Positions 26,456-34,606 of a stretch of DNA of 64,000 nt are shown one piece after another. Both the position numbers and the translations under genes were made by a program. The DNA comes from an uncultured Lachnospiraceae bacterium (lineage in GTDB: Bacteria; Bacillota; Clostridia; Lachnospirales; Lachnospiraceae): assembly GCA_902779575.1 (NCBI GenBank), contig CACZBW010000008.1, positions 1 to 64,000 of the forward strand, given 5' to 3'. The notes beneath the pieces were generated by a model. That model was given only the letters and a program-made list of their open reading frames with translations. It did not search any database and was not told the DNA's origin. Within the stretch, counting starts at the first letter, position 1, and every line of letters begins with the position of its first letter.

Positions 26456-26935
26456 TTACCTGCCCTCCCGGATCACGCCGAACAGTCTCCTCCTGAGGGC
26501 GTTGCAGGCCGCAAAAAGCAGATAACCCGCAAAACCGCCCGCCGTATTCAGGATCACATCGTCCACGTCGCAGATCCCGCGCCGGAGCAGCAGCTGTGCG
26601 ATTTCGACGCCCACCGAGAACAGCAGGCACACGCATATCATCCTGCCCGCGTTCCGGTAGCGCCTGTGCAGCAGGGGCAGTATCGCGCCGAAGGGCACAA
26701 AGCCCAGGATATTGCCGGCGACATTCAGAAAAACCGCACGCCGGCCAAGAATCTCTTCATTTTCAAGAAAGCGCCTGATCTCCCGCAGCGGGACAAGATT
26801 GTAGCGGTATCCGATCCCCTGTGCGCTTCTTCCGTAATTCTCGGCAAAGAAAAGGAAGTAAATCAGCCCTCCCATATAGACCAGAAAGAGCGCGCTCCCA
26901 AGAATCCGGACCTGTCTTTCTGTCAGTCTGCTCAT
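26456..26935 (-). CDS. VanZ family protein
   Basis: A 159-residue protein with about four membrane helices and the VanZ pattern: FAENYGR, YNLVPLREIRRF, NVAGNILGFVPFGAILP and DVDDVILNTAGG. VanZ proteins raise teicoplanin resistance in vancomycin operons, but most genomic copies have unknown roles. Its ATG overlaps the stop of the preceding 52-residue gene as TGATG. Confidence 0.9.
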   Translation of the reverse strand: MSRLTERQVRILGSALFLVYMGGLIYFLFFAENYGRSAQGIGYRYNLVPLREIRRFLENEEILGRRAVFLNVAGNILGFVPFGAILPLLHRRYRNAGRMICVCLLFSVGVEIAQLLLRRGICDVDDVILNTAGGFAGYLLFAACNALRRRLFGVIREGR

Positions 26936-27093
26936 CAGAAAAGCACTCTCTTCTTTCCCGCCAGAAGCATGGCGCCGCTTATAATCGTCATAACGCCCAG
27001 CACTACGCCGGTTACGATCAGAATGATTCCCGTCACCAGGCTGATTACGCCTGCACTGTTCATCGTATTATAGATCTTTTCCCCCGATTCCAT
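26935..27093 (-). CDS. 52-residue two-helix membrane peptide
   Basis: A small gene missed by length cutoffs. AAGGAG lies 6 bases before the ATG. The product begins MESGEKIYNTMNSAGVISLV and has two back-to-back hydrophobic stretches (about 13-31 and 33-46) and a basic end (AGKKRVLF). The stop overlaps the VanZ ATG (TGATG), so the two are translationally coupled. It is a recurring type of tiny membrane protein; function unknown. Confidence 0.7.
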   Translation of the reverse strand: MESGEKIYNTMNSAGVISLVTGIILIVTGVVLGVMTIISGAMLLAGKKRVLF

Positions 27094-27180
27094 CCCTGTC
27101 TCCTTCATAAATGCCCGCCGGGGCTGTTCCCGGTCTGTGTACCTTCCGCTTCTGCGGGCAGTTTTCGCATACAGTCTTTT

Positions 27181-27855
27181 TCAGCGTACTCCATACTGCT
27201 CGTAATAAGCGTCGATCGCGGCTTTGATCGTATCGTCGATCACGACTCTTCCTTTATATTCTCTTCCGTACAGATATTCCGTAACCTCTTTCATCGTAAC
27301 GATCGCGGCGGTCTCAAATCCATAAGTATCGCGGATCTCGTCCAGCGCGGACTTTTCCCCGCTTCCTCTCTCACAGCGGTCTACGGAGACCACCAGTCCC
27401 AGAACCTCTGCCTTCGCCGCAGCTTTGATGATCGGCAGCGTCTCCCGGATTGAAGTCCCGGCCGTCGTGACGTCCTCTATGATAACCACGCGGTCCCCGT
27501 CGAGAATCGGCCCTCCGAGCAGAATGCCCGTATCGCCGTGATCCTTGACCTCCTTGCGGTTGGAACAGTAGCGGACTTCGCAGGCGCAGCGCCCGCTCAG
27601 AGCGATCGCGGCCGCGACGCTCAGCGGAATCCCCTTGTAGGCCGGTCCGAACAGAACGTCAAAATCCGTTCCGAACTTCTGCGCGATCGCCTGGGCATAA
27701 TAGTCTCCCAGCCTCTGAAGCTGGCTCCCGGTTCTGTAAAAACCTGTATTCACAAAAAAGGGCGTTCTGCGGCCGCTCTTGGTGACAAAGTCGCCGAACT
27801 TCAGAACCTGGCAGTCCACCATAAATTCTATAAACTCTTCTTTATATCTTTCCAT
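27181..27855 (-). CDS. pyrE: Orotate phosphoribosyltransferase
   Basis: A 224-residue type I phosphoribosyltransferase that makes OMP from orotate and PRPP. The PRPP motif VVIIEDVTTAGTS and the DFVTKSGRRTPFFVN start are typical. ATG 27855 follows a GGGGGAA site; upstream in-frame residues are not conserved. It is the last gene of the pyr cluster, 70 bases after pyrD. Confidence 0.95.
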   Translation of the reverse strand: MERYKEEFIEFMVDCQVLKFGDFVTKSGRRTPFFVNTGFYRTGSQLQRLGDYYAQAIAQKFGTDFDVLFGPAYKGIPLSVAAAIALSGRCACEVRYCSNRKEVKDHGDTGILLGGPILDGDRVVIIEDVTTAGTSIRETLPIIKAAAKAEVLGLVVSVDRCERGSGEKSALDEIRDTYGFETAAIVTMKEVTEYLYGREYKGRVVIDDTIKAAIDAYYEQYGVR

Positions 27856-27925
27856 GTCGTTCCCCCTGCGGCAGAGCCTCTGCCCCATCATAAACTACAA
27901 GCTCAAATCGTGCAAGCAAAACAGA

Positions 27926-28837
27926 TCAGCGGACACAGCCGATCAGCTCCCTCACGTCCCCGATTCCGTTCTCATCCAGATAAGCGCTGATTCCGTCAAT
28001 CACCTGCAGGACAGTCGTCTGGTCATGGAAATTCGCTGTCCCCACGGAAACGGCGCTGGCACCCGCCATAAGCATCTCCAGGGCGTCCTCCGCGGAAGCG
28101 ATCCCGCCCATGCCGATGATCGGGATCTTCACCCGCTGCGCGCACTGCCAGACCATGCGGACGGCGACGGGATGAATCGCAGGGCCGCTCAGGCCTCCGG
28201 TCCTGTTTGCCAGCGCAAAAGTCCTCCGCCGCACATCGATCTTCATGCCGGTCAGCGTGTTGATCATGGACAGGGCATCGGCTCCTCCGGCCTCAGCCGC
28301 CGCGGCAATCTCCGTGATGTCCGTCACATTCGGGCTCAGCTTCATGATGACAGGCTGGACGGCAGCTTTTCTGATCTCTTTTGTGATCCGCTCCACGCCC
28401 TTCGGATCTGTACCGAAAGCGATGCCGCCCTCCCGGACATTCGGGCAGGAGATATTAATCTCCAGAAGATCCGCCCGCTTCTCATCCGCAAGGCGCCGGA
28501 CGCAGTCCACATATTCCTCCGCGCTGTGACCGCATACATTGACGATCACCTTCGTATCGAACTGCTCAAGGAAACGGAGATCGCGCTTAATAAAAGTCTC
28601 TGCTCCCGGATTCTGCAGGCCGATGGCATTCAGCATGCCGGAGGGCGTCTCGCAGATCCTCGGAGTGGCGTTGCCCTCCCAGGGCGTAATCGCGACACCT
28701 TTTGTCACAACGGCTCCGAGCCGGCTCAGATCCAGGAAGCGGGAGAACTCAATCCCCGACCCGAAGGTCCCGGATGCCACCATCACGGGATTCTTAAGCG
28801 TAACGCCGGCTATACTGACACTCATATTCTGTGACAT
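27926..28837 (-). CDS. pyrD: Dihydroorotate dehydrogenase, type 1B catalytic subunit
   Basis: A 303-residue FMN enzyme. NISCPNV carries the catalytic Cys that marks class 1 enzymes, and VTKGV, NAIGLQNPG and SVGTANF are family segments. In type 1B the enzyme works with PyrK and uses NAD+. The partner pyrK lies upstream, separated by a repeat-filled gap. Confidence 0.95.
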   Translation of the reverse strand: MSQNMSVSIAGVTLKNPVMVASGTFGSGIEFSRFLDLSRLGAVVTKGVAITPWEGNATPRICETPSGMLNAIGLQNPGAETFIKRDLRFLEQFDTKVIVNVCGHSAEEYVDCVRRLADEKRADLLEINISCPNVREGGIAFGTDPKGVERITKEIRKAAVQPVIMKLSPNVTDITEIAAAAEAGGADALSMINTLTGMKIDVRRRTFALANRTGGLSGPAIHPVAVRMVWQCAQRVKIPIIGMGGIASAEDALEMLMAGASAVSVGTANFHDQTTVLQVIDGISAYLDENGIGDVRELIGCVR

Positions 28838-28898
28838 CTGATCTCTCTCCTTTAAGGCCGCGGCAGCTCTCCGCCGCCGGCTTTTTCATCTGTCTTAC

Positions 28899-29097
28899 CG
28901 GATTCCGGCTTGCGGCCCCGCGTCCTGATATCTGCTTATATCTGTCAGTACGGGATTCCGGCCGGCCAGCTGCTGCGCCCTGATATCTGTCTGAACCTGT
29001 CGTTACAGGATTCCGGCTGGCTGGCCCCACGCCATGATATCTGTCTGCATCTGCCATTACAGGATTCAGGCTGGCTGGCTGCTGCAGCCTGTTACAG
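28899..29097. repeat. Degenerate 53-55 bp tandem repeat, about 3.7 copies
   Basis: Anchor GATTCCGG (last copy GATTCAGG) occurs at 28901, 28954, 29009 and 29063. Units share GGCTGGC and TGATATCTGTCTG blocks. The array fills the pyrD-pyrK gap, and its last copy contains the pyrK stop codon. Copies differ at several positions and in length, so it is old or evolving, not a recent slip. Confidence 0.8.
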
Positions 29098-29886
29098 CTC
29101 TACCTCTTCTGCCGCAAAGACCGGCCCTTCCGTGCAGACTCTCTTGTTTTTCACACGGGAATGTTCGTCGACCTCTGCCGACCTGCACACGCAGCTCAGG
29201 CAGGCGCCGACTCCGCAGGCCATCTTTTCTTCCAGGGACAGCCAGCATTCGATTCCCTTTTCTGCCGCATACTGCTTCAATGCCCGCAGCATAGGGGCCG
29301 GGCCGCAGGCGCAGATGACTTCAGGAGAACTATCATTCTCCCGCATTGCGTCCAGAACCGTTCCCTTTGTCCCCGCGCTGCCGTCCTCTGTCGCGATCAG
29401 GACTCTGCAGTACGGGGAAAAATCCTCCGTCAGAAAAAGACAGTCCCGGAAGCCGGCGACAGCCGTCAGTTCCGAAGCCTGGTTTTCCCCTCCGCTCAGA
29501 GCTTTCGCAAGCTGGAGCATGGGCGGAATTCCGATCCCTCCGCCTGCAAGAAGCACCTTCCTGCCCGCAAGCTTCTCCAGCGGGAAACCATTTCCCAGGG
29601 GGCCGGTCAGCGTCAGCTTGTCTCCCTTTTCAAGTCCGGAGAATTCCTTCGTTCCCTTCCCCGCGACGCGGAACACAAGCCTCAGTATTCCTTTTTCCGG
29701 ATCCGCCTCACATACGGAGATCGGCCTGGGCAGGAGCCTGGAAGAATCTGCGCAGTAGACTGACACGAACTGTCCCGGCGCGCACTCTGCGGCGATCCGT
29801 TCCGTCTGCAGCCGCAGGCTGAAGATGCCGTCCGCTAGCCGTTCCCTGCCGAGCACCAATGCAGACTCCCTGTAGATCTGTGCCAT
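29092..29886 (-). CDS. pyrK: Dihydroorotate dehydrogenase electron transfer subunit
   Basis: A 264-residue ferredoxin-reductase-like subunit. FAD site RPISV, NAD-binding GGGIGIPPMLQLA, and C-terminal [2Fe-2S] cysteines in CGVGACLSCVC plus one further Cys. It passes electrons from PyrD to NAD+. TCCTCC-type site upstream on the minus strand gives AGGAGG near the ATG. Confidence 0.95.
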   Translation of the reverse strand: MAQIYRESALVLGRERLADGIFSLRLQTERIAAECAPGQFVSVYCADSSRLLPRPISVCEADPEKGILRLVFRVAGKGTKEFSGLEKGDKLTLTGPLGNGFPLEKLAGRKVLLAGGGIGIPPMLQLAKALSGGENQASELTAVAGFRDCLFLTEDFSPYCRVLIATEDGSAGTKGTVLDAMRENDSSPEVICACGPAPMLRALKQYAAEKGIECWLSLEEKMACGVGACLSCVCRSAEVDEHSRVKNKRVCTEGPVFAAEEVEL

Positions 29887-29904
29887 AAACTGTCCTCCTG
29901 AATA

Positions 29905-29940
29905 CTGCCGCAGTCAGGCAGATATTTCTGACTGCGGCAG
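29905..29940 (-). promoter_or_regulatory. Hairpin in the pyrK leader
   Basis: A perfect 13-bp stem CTGCCGCAGTCAG / CTGACTGCGGCAG with a 10-base loop, ending 7 bases before the AGGAGG site of pyrK. No T-run follows, so it is not a terminator; RNA processing, stability or translation control is possible. Confidence 0.5.
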
Positions 29941-29976
29941 CCTTGTGTGCCATCTGTTTCTTTCTCCTGTGTTCCT

Positions 29977-30150
29977 CTGCAGCCGGCGCACGCTCTTTAT
30001 ACGGTGCGTATTCCGCTGCTGACGCACGCTCTTTATCCGGCGCATTTTCCGCTGTCGGCGTACACGCTTCATCCGGCGCATACCCCGCTGTCGGCGCACC
30101 CTCTTCATCCGGCACGTATTCCGCAGCCGGTGCGTATCGGCCTCCGGCAT
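29977..30150. repeat. 36-bp tandem repeat, about 4.5 copies
   Basis: Anchor AT[AC]CGG recurs at 29999, 30035, 30071 and 30107, exactly 36 bp apart. Units contain CGCTGTCGGCGCACGC-like sequence. The array fills the gap between pyrF and pyrK. Because 36 is a multiple of 3 several frames stay open (a 12-residue repeat appears), but no frame joins pyrF or pyrK and none has a good ribosome binding site. Confidence 0.8.
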
Positions 30151-30180
30151 GCTGTCTGCAGCTGAAGCCGGCGCGCTGTC

Positions 30181-31194
30181 TCAGCCGAGCGCCTGCCGGA
30201 TGTCTTCCTTCATATCAAGTACGGCTGCCCTCGCCGCGTCGGCGTAATGGTCCGCTCCGTACTTCTCCGCATAGGGTTCCTTCGTCCAGGCCGCAATAAT
30301 TCCTCTGGAGGAATTCACGATCGCGCCCAGGCCGTCCTCATTGAAGAACGCGGTCAGGTCCTTTCCCGTTCCTCCCTGCGCTCCATAACCCGGAACCAGG
30401 ATGTAGCTTCTTGGCATAATCTTTCTCAGCACCGCGCCCATCTCGGGGTAGGTCGCGCCGACAACGGCTCCGACCTCGCTGTAGCCATATTTTCCGGTCA
30501 GGGAAGGCTCCGCGGCCCATTCCGCCACCTTCTCCCCCACGACCTCATAGAGCGGGCGGAAATGCACATTATCCATGATTTCCGATAAACCGGCGGGATC
30601 CTTCAGGAAAATGGAAGCCGGTCCGTCCTCCGCCTCCGGCACCGCGATATAGCGGTCCTGAAACTCTCCGCTTGAAGGATTGGAGGTTTTCACCAGGACG
30701 AAAATGCCTTTGTCCTGTTCCGCGCAGACCTTCAGGAAAGGCTTTACGCCGTCCGTCCCCAGATAGGGGTTCACGGTCGCCATGTCTTCTTCAAAGGGAG
30801 CGTATTCCTTCTCTCCGATCCGGATCTTTCCCAGATGGCCCACCGCATAAGCCGCTGAAGTAGACCCGATATCGCCTCTCTTGATATCGCCGATCACAAT
30901 CAGCCCCTTCTGCCTGCAGTAGGCGACCGTTTTCTGAAATGCGGCAAGTCCCGGCACTCCGAACTGCTCGTACATGGCAATCTGCGGTTTGACGGCAGGA
31001 ACGAGATCACAGACCGCGTCAACGATCCCTTTGTTGAACTGCCATACCGCCTCGGCCGCCCCCTCAAGGGTCTCGCCGAACTCCCGGAAGGCCTTCTCCT
31101 GAATCCGGTCGGGGATGAAATTCATCTGCGGATCCAGCCCGACCACGATCGGGGCCTCTGTCTTCTGAATCTTCTCTATCAGTCTGTCAATCAT
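30181..31194 (-). CDS. pyrF: Orotidine 5'-phosphate decarboxylase
   Basis: A 337-residue type 2 OMP decarboxylase. Catalytic block GDIKRGDIGSTS, VGLDPQ at the N-terminus and VPGYGAQGGTG near the end are intact. Related enzymes are usually about 305-310 residues; the extra about 30 sit near 185-215 (IAVPEAEDGP to NVHFRP) in a surface loop. ATG 31194 is chosen at MIDRLIEKIQKTEAPIVVG. It lies 23 bases after pyrC. Confidence 0.94.
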   Translation of the reverse strand: MIDRLIEKIQKTEAPIVVGLDPQMNFIPDRIQEKAFREFGETLEGAAEAVWQFNKGIVDAVCDLVPAVKPQIAMYEQFGVPGLAAFQKTVAYCRQKGLIVIGDIKRGDIGSTSAAYAVGHLGKIRIGEKEYAPFEEDMATVNPYLGTDGVKPFLKVCAEQDKGIFVLVKTSNPSSGEFQDRYIAVPEAEDGPASIFLKDPAGLSEIMDNVHFRPLYEVVGEKVAEWAAEPSLTGKYGYSEVGAVVGATYPEMGAVLRKIMPRSYILVPGYGAQGGTGKDLTAFFNEDGLGAIVNSSRGIIAAWTKEPYAEKYGADHYADAARAAVLDMKEDIRQALG

Positions 31195-31217
31195 TGATTC
31201 TCCTCTTCCTGATTCCC

Positions 31218-32615
31218 TTAAAAAGCCGGTTCTGTTTCCCTGACAAATTCGAAGCCGCCGTCCTTGAATACGATCTCCCCTTCGCAGATCGTGCACTTCA
31301 CACGGCCCCGTACCTTCCATCCGTTAAATGGCGTATTGCGGCCCTTTGACGCGAATTTGCCGCGGTCGATCACCCACTCCTCCGCAGGATCAATGATCAC
31401 GATATCGGCCGGATTGCCCTCCGCGATTCTGCCATCTCCGTACTGTCTTGTCAAGTCCGCCACCGCCGCCGGTCCGGAGCTCATGACGCGGGCAAGGTCA
31501 AGCGGTGAAAGGATGCCGGGTTCCAGCAGGTAAGTGACCGCCAGGGGGACGGCTGTCTCAAGCCCGACAATCCCGAAAGCGGAAGTCCTCATGGAGCCGA
31601 ATTTCTCATTGGCCGCGTGCGGAGCATGGTCTGTCGAAATGCAGTCAATCGTCCCGTCCCTGAGTCCTTCAATCAGCGCCGCCCTGTCCGCTTTCGTGCG
31701 GACCGGAGGGTTCATCTTGAACATGGGGTCGTCCCTGGCGATATCATCACTGGTCAGGGTGAAATGATGCGGACACACCTCCCCGGTCACTTTCAGTCCT
31801 TTTGCCTTGGCGATGCGGATCATCTCCACGGAATCTTTTGTCGATACATGGCAGAGGTGGAGCCTGGCCCCGGTTTCCTTCGCCAGAATGATATTTCGTG
31901 CGGCAATGATATCCTCCGTGCTGCTGCTGATGCCCGGAAGCCCCAGGCGTTCCGCGTTCTCATCATCGTTCATCACGCCGCCGTGGACCAGATTTTTGTC
32001 CTCGCAGTGACAGAATACCGGAATATCCAGCTGGGCGGCGACCCGGAATGCTTCCCTGGCAAGATAAGCGTTCATAACGCTCTTTCCATCCTCGGAGATT
32101 GCCGGCGCTCCCGCGTCCACCATTCCTGCGATGTCCGCCAGTTCCTCGCCCTTCTGCCCTTTCGTGGCCGCCCCGATCTGCATGATATGGATCGGGCTGA
32201 GGGCGGCTGATTTAAATCGTACATAATTCAGCTTGTCCGGTGTATCGATGACCGGTTTTGTATTCGGCATGGCGCAGATCGTGGTAAATCCGCCCCGGGC
32301 AGCCGCCTCCGCCCCGGTTCCGATGTCTTCCTTATATGTAAGCCCCGGATCCCGCAGATGCACATGCAGATCCACGAGGCCGGGCATCACAAAGCAGCCG
32401 GACGCATTGATAATTCTCGATTCGTCATGGATAATCTCATCCCCGTTATTACCCGAGCCGGAAGCGGACCGGGCTCTGTCCCGTTTCTTCGGGGCGGGAA
32501 GCGTCAGCTTATCGCCGATCTTCGTCACATAGCCGTCCTCTATCAGGATATCCGTAACTTTATCCGTCGAGGAGATCGGATCAAGGAGCCTTCCCTGCTT
32601 AATCAGTATCTGCAT
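31218..32615 (-). CDS. pyrC: Dihydroorotase
   Basis: A 465-residue zinc amidohydrolase closing carbamoyl-aspartate to dihydroorotate. Metal ligands in DLHVHLRDPG, the catalytic region and STDHAPH are present. Usual length is about 425-430; a Ser/Gly/Asn-rich insertion at about 40-65 (around RARSASGSGNNGD) accounts for the excess. ATG 32615 is placed at MQILIKQGRLLDP. No aspartate carbamoyltransferase genes (pyrB/pyrI) are in the window. Confidence 0.94.
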   Translation of the reverse strand: MQILIKQGRLLDPISSTDKVTDILIEDGYVTKIGDKLTLPAPKKRDRARSASGSGNNGDEIIHDESRIINASGCFVMPGLVDLHVHLRDPGLTYKEDIGTGAEAAARGGFTTICAMPNTKPVIDTPDKLNYVRFKSAALSPIHIMQIGAATKGQKGEELADIAGMVDAGAPAISEDGKSVMNAYLAREAFRVAAQLDIPVFCHCEDKNLVHGGVMNDDENAERLGLPGISSSTEDIIAARNIILAKETGARLHLCHVSTKDSVEMIRIAKAKGLKVTGEVCPHHFTLTSDDIARDDPMFKMNPPVRTKADRAALIEGLRDGTIDCISTDHAPHAANEKFGSMRTSAFGIVGLETAVPLAVTYLLEPGILSPLDLARVMSSGPAAVADLTRQYGDGRIAEGNPADIVIIDPAEEWVIDRGKFASKGRNTPFNGWKVRGRVKCTICEGEIVFKDGGFEFVRETEPAF

Positions 32616-32639
32616 CTCATATCCTCCATAGCCGCAACT

Positions 32640-32875
32640 GAGGAACCGGCGCTCCGCGGCCGCAATACTGCCCTGCGGCTGCATACAGCCGGATCATTTC
32701 CTGACTTTCTGCATCCGGGGAAGCGGCGCCCTGCGGCCGCAATCGTGCTCCGCGGCTGCATACAGCCGGTTCAGTTCCTGACTTTCTGCATCCGGGGAAG
32801 CGGCGCCCTGCGGCCGCAATCGTGCTCCGCGGCTGCATACAGCCGGTTCATTTCCTGTATTCCTACATCTGGGGA
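32640..32875. repeat. 77-bp tandem repeat, about 3 copies
   Basis: Anchor GCGGCTGCATACAGCCGG starts at 32675, 32752 and 32829, exactly 77 bp apart; a partial unit precedes at about 32640. Copies one and two differ at only a few bases over 77. The third runs into the 3' end of the deacetylase gene, and 77 is not a multiple of 3, so the array is not coding. It fills the whole deacetylase-pyrC gap, leaving no obvious pyrC promoter. Confidence 0.85.
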
Positions 32876-34290
32876 ACAGGCGTCGGGCGGTTGTCATCCC
32901 AGGCCGTCTCCACATCGAAAAGGTCCTCCAGCAGGCCCGGATTATAATACATCCGGTAGCCGTCCAGGTTTCTCCTTCCCATTCTCATATAGTCGGAACC
33001 GATCTGCACCCAGGCCTTCACGGATCCGTCCACATTGCAGTAAATGTTGAATCCCATGGATTTATAATAATTGAAATAAGCGTTTTCATGGGAATAGGGC
33101 GTCCAGTCGCTTATATCCGCCCCGAAGGCAAAAATCAGGACGTCCGTCGCTCCGACAACCGGCTGCACCCAGTCTCTCCAGCGCTCCGTATCGGTCTGCA
33201 CCTGTTCAAGCGACCTGGCGGCGGGATTGATATGGCCCCAGGTGTGGGACGCAAATTCCCATCCTTCCGCCCTCATGGCGTCAGCCACCGCTTTTGCTTC
33301 GGCGACTTCTTTTTCAAAATCGAAATCCGGGTGTTCCTCCAGGAACTTTGTCTGCCATCCGGTCAGGCGGGCCGCCTCCCTCGTCTTATATACCTCATCC
33401 GTCCGGTAGCCCAGCACGCCTTCATATCCGGTCAGGGCAACGATTCCCTTGTGCCCGTGGTAGGCGAAATCCGGATGGCTTTCCACAAAGGTATCGATCA
33501 GCGGGACGACGTCATAATCGCCGATGCTCACGCTCCCGTCATCCTCGATATAGCTGTTCTTCACCTTTCCGTTTTCATCCACGATCAGCTTTTCCGCAAA
33601 TCCGTCCCCGGCCATATAGTGGTAATAGCTGCAGTCGTCCTGACTGAGGACAAAGGGCTTCTTTCCTGCCGGAAGCCGGATCTCCTTCGTCGCAACCGAC
33701 CCGTCCTCCGCCACTTCCACCATATCGTGCATGCTGACCATGACATAGCCCCGGTTGTACATCTGCTGGATGATGGAATTAAACTCGGAGATCGTGGTCA
33801 TAACCTGGTTATAGCCATCCATATCCTCATCCCCGTCAAACGCTTTCGCGTCATCCCTGACAAGGGTATGGAAAAATACATGGGTAATCTGGTCAATCGC
33901 GTACGGGGAACAGCCGGCTTTTGTCTTCTCATAGGAGGCAACCAGGATCTTGCGCCTGTCGCTGCGGTCAAATCCGGGCTGTCCTTTCAGCAGTTCGATC
34001 GCGGCGTCATAGTCGTACTGGGCCGCCAGCCGGTTCGCCTGCGCCTCAAGGCTCTGCTCCTGCGCGCTCACCCGCTTCTGCGGCTGCGTCTCGCTCTCCG
34101 ACGATTCCATCAGATCCCCGGTCTGCGGCGCCCAGGGATTGTTATATACTTTAAACTTTGTCTCATAGAGAAGCAGCGCCGCAAGGCCCGCCAGAACCAG
34201 AATCAGGAGCGCAATCAGGCTCTTCATGATCAGCGAGCTGCGTCTCCTGCGGATCTCCCTCTCTGTGACAGACAAATCCTCTCTGCCCAA
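32863..34290 (-). CDS. Membrane-anchored polysaccharide deacetylase
   Basis: A 475-residue protein with one N-terminal membrane helix (about 22-44), so the enzyme faces outward. A linker and helical region precede the NodB-like domain (about 215-460). FVLSQDDCSYYHY carries the acidic catalytic/metal residues and SHTWGH the metal histidines; IFAFGAD is the later motif. Likely acts on peptidoglycan or a surface glycan. Its own promoter lies upstream. It is the first gene upstream of pyrC on the same strand. Confidence 0.85.
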   Translation of the reverse strand: MGREDLSVTEREIRRRRSSLIMKSLIALLILVLAGLAALLLYETKFKVYNNPWAPQTGDLMESSESETQPQKRVSAQEQSLEAQANRLAAQYDYDAAIELLKGQPGFDRSDRRKILVASYEKTKAGCSPYAIDQITHVFFHTLVRDDAKAFDGDEDMDGYNQVMTTISEFNSIIQQMYNRGYVMVSMHDMVEVAEDGSVATKEIRLPAGKKPFVLSQDDCSYYHYMAGDGFAEKLIVDENGKVKNSYIEDDGSVSIGDYDVVPLIDTFVESHPDFAYHGHKGIVALTGYEGVLGYRTDEVYKTREAARLTGWQTKFLEEHPDFDFEKEVAEAKAVADAMRAEGWEFASHTWGHINPAARSLEQVQTDTERWRDWVQPVVGATDVLIFAFGADISDWTPYSHENAYFNYYKSMGFNIYCNVDGSVKAWVQIGSDYMRMGRRNLDGYRMYYNPGLLEDLFDVETAWDDNRPTPVPQM

Positions 34291-34338
34291 TCCATTCTCC
34301 TCCGTGAACGGTTTCTCCTTATGATTCAGAAATACTTT

Positions 34339-34366
34339 ATCATACTTTGCACTCCGATTACAGCAA
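34339..34366 (-). promoter_or_regulatory. Promoter of the deacetylase gene
   Basis: Minus strand TTGCTG (34366-34361) and TATGAT (34344-34339), 16-bp spacer. It is the nearest clear promoter upstream of pyrC. The 34291-34606 gap holds this and the divergent promoter at 34509 and nothing else I recognise. Confidence 0.6.
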
Positions 34367-34508
34367 AATTTGATTAAACATGATCGGGATTGGGCCTGGC
34401 TGTGCCTGCATCGAAAAGTCCCGTTTCCCCGCGCGGAAGCCTGCTTTCACCTGCCATTCTGCCTCAGCCGGATGCACAGTACAGTTTCTTGGCGGAAAAG
34501 TCTGCTCC

Positions 34509-34537
34509 TTGCATAAGCTTTCCGCGGATGCTATGAT
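34509..34537 (+). promoter_or_regulatory. Promoter of the radical SAM gene
   Basis: TTGCAT (34509-34514), 17-bp spacer, TATGAT (34532-34537). Start expected near 34544, about 60 bases before the ATG. Confidence 0.65.
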
Positions 34538-34606
34538 GAGGGGCGTATATAAGCAGTTTACGCTGCCGTAAACAGCGGCCCTGCAGCGGCTTACTGAGGA
34601 AATGAA

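Noticed and set aside
29708-30115. 12-residue repeat protein on the minus strand between pyrF and pyrK
   Set aside because: Open only because 36 is a multiple of 3; all frames through the array stay open, the end overlaps pyrK and there is no ribosome binding site.
28899-32875. CRISPR-like arrays in the pyr gaps
   Set aside because: Repeats are contiguous tandem copies with no unique spacers; no cas genes.
33088-34377. 429-codon plus-strand ORF over the deacetylase
   Set aside because: Antisense shadow; the minus strand gives a complete deacetylase.
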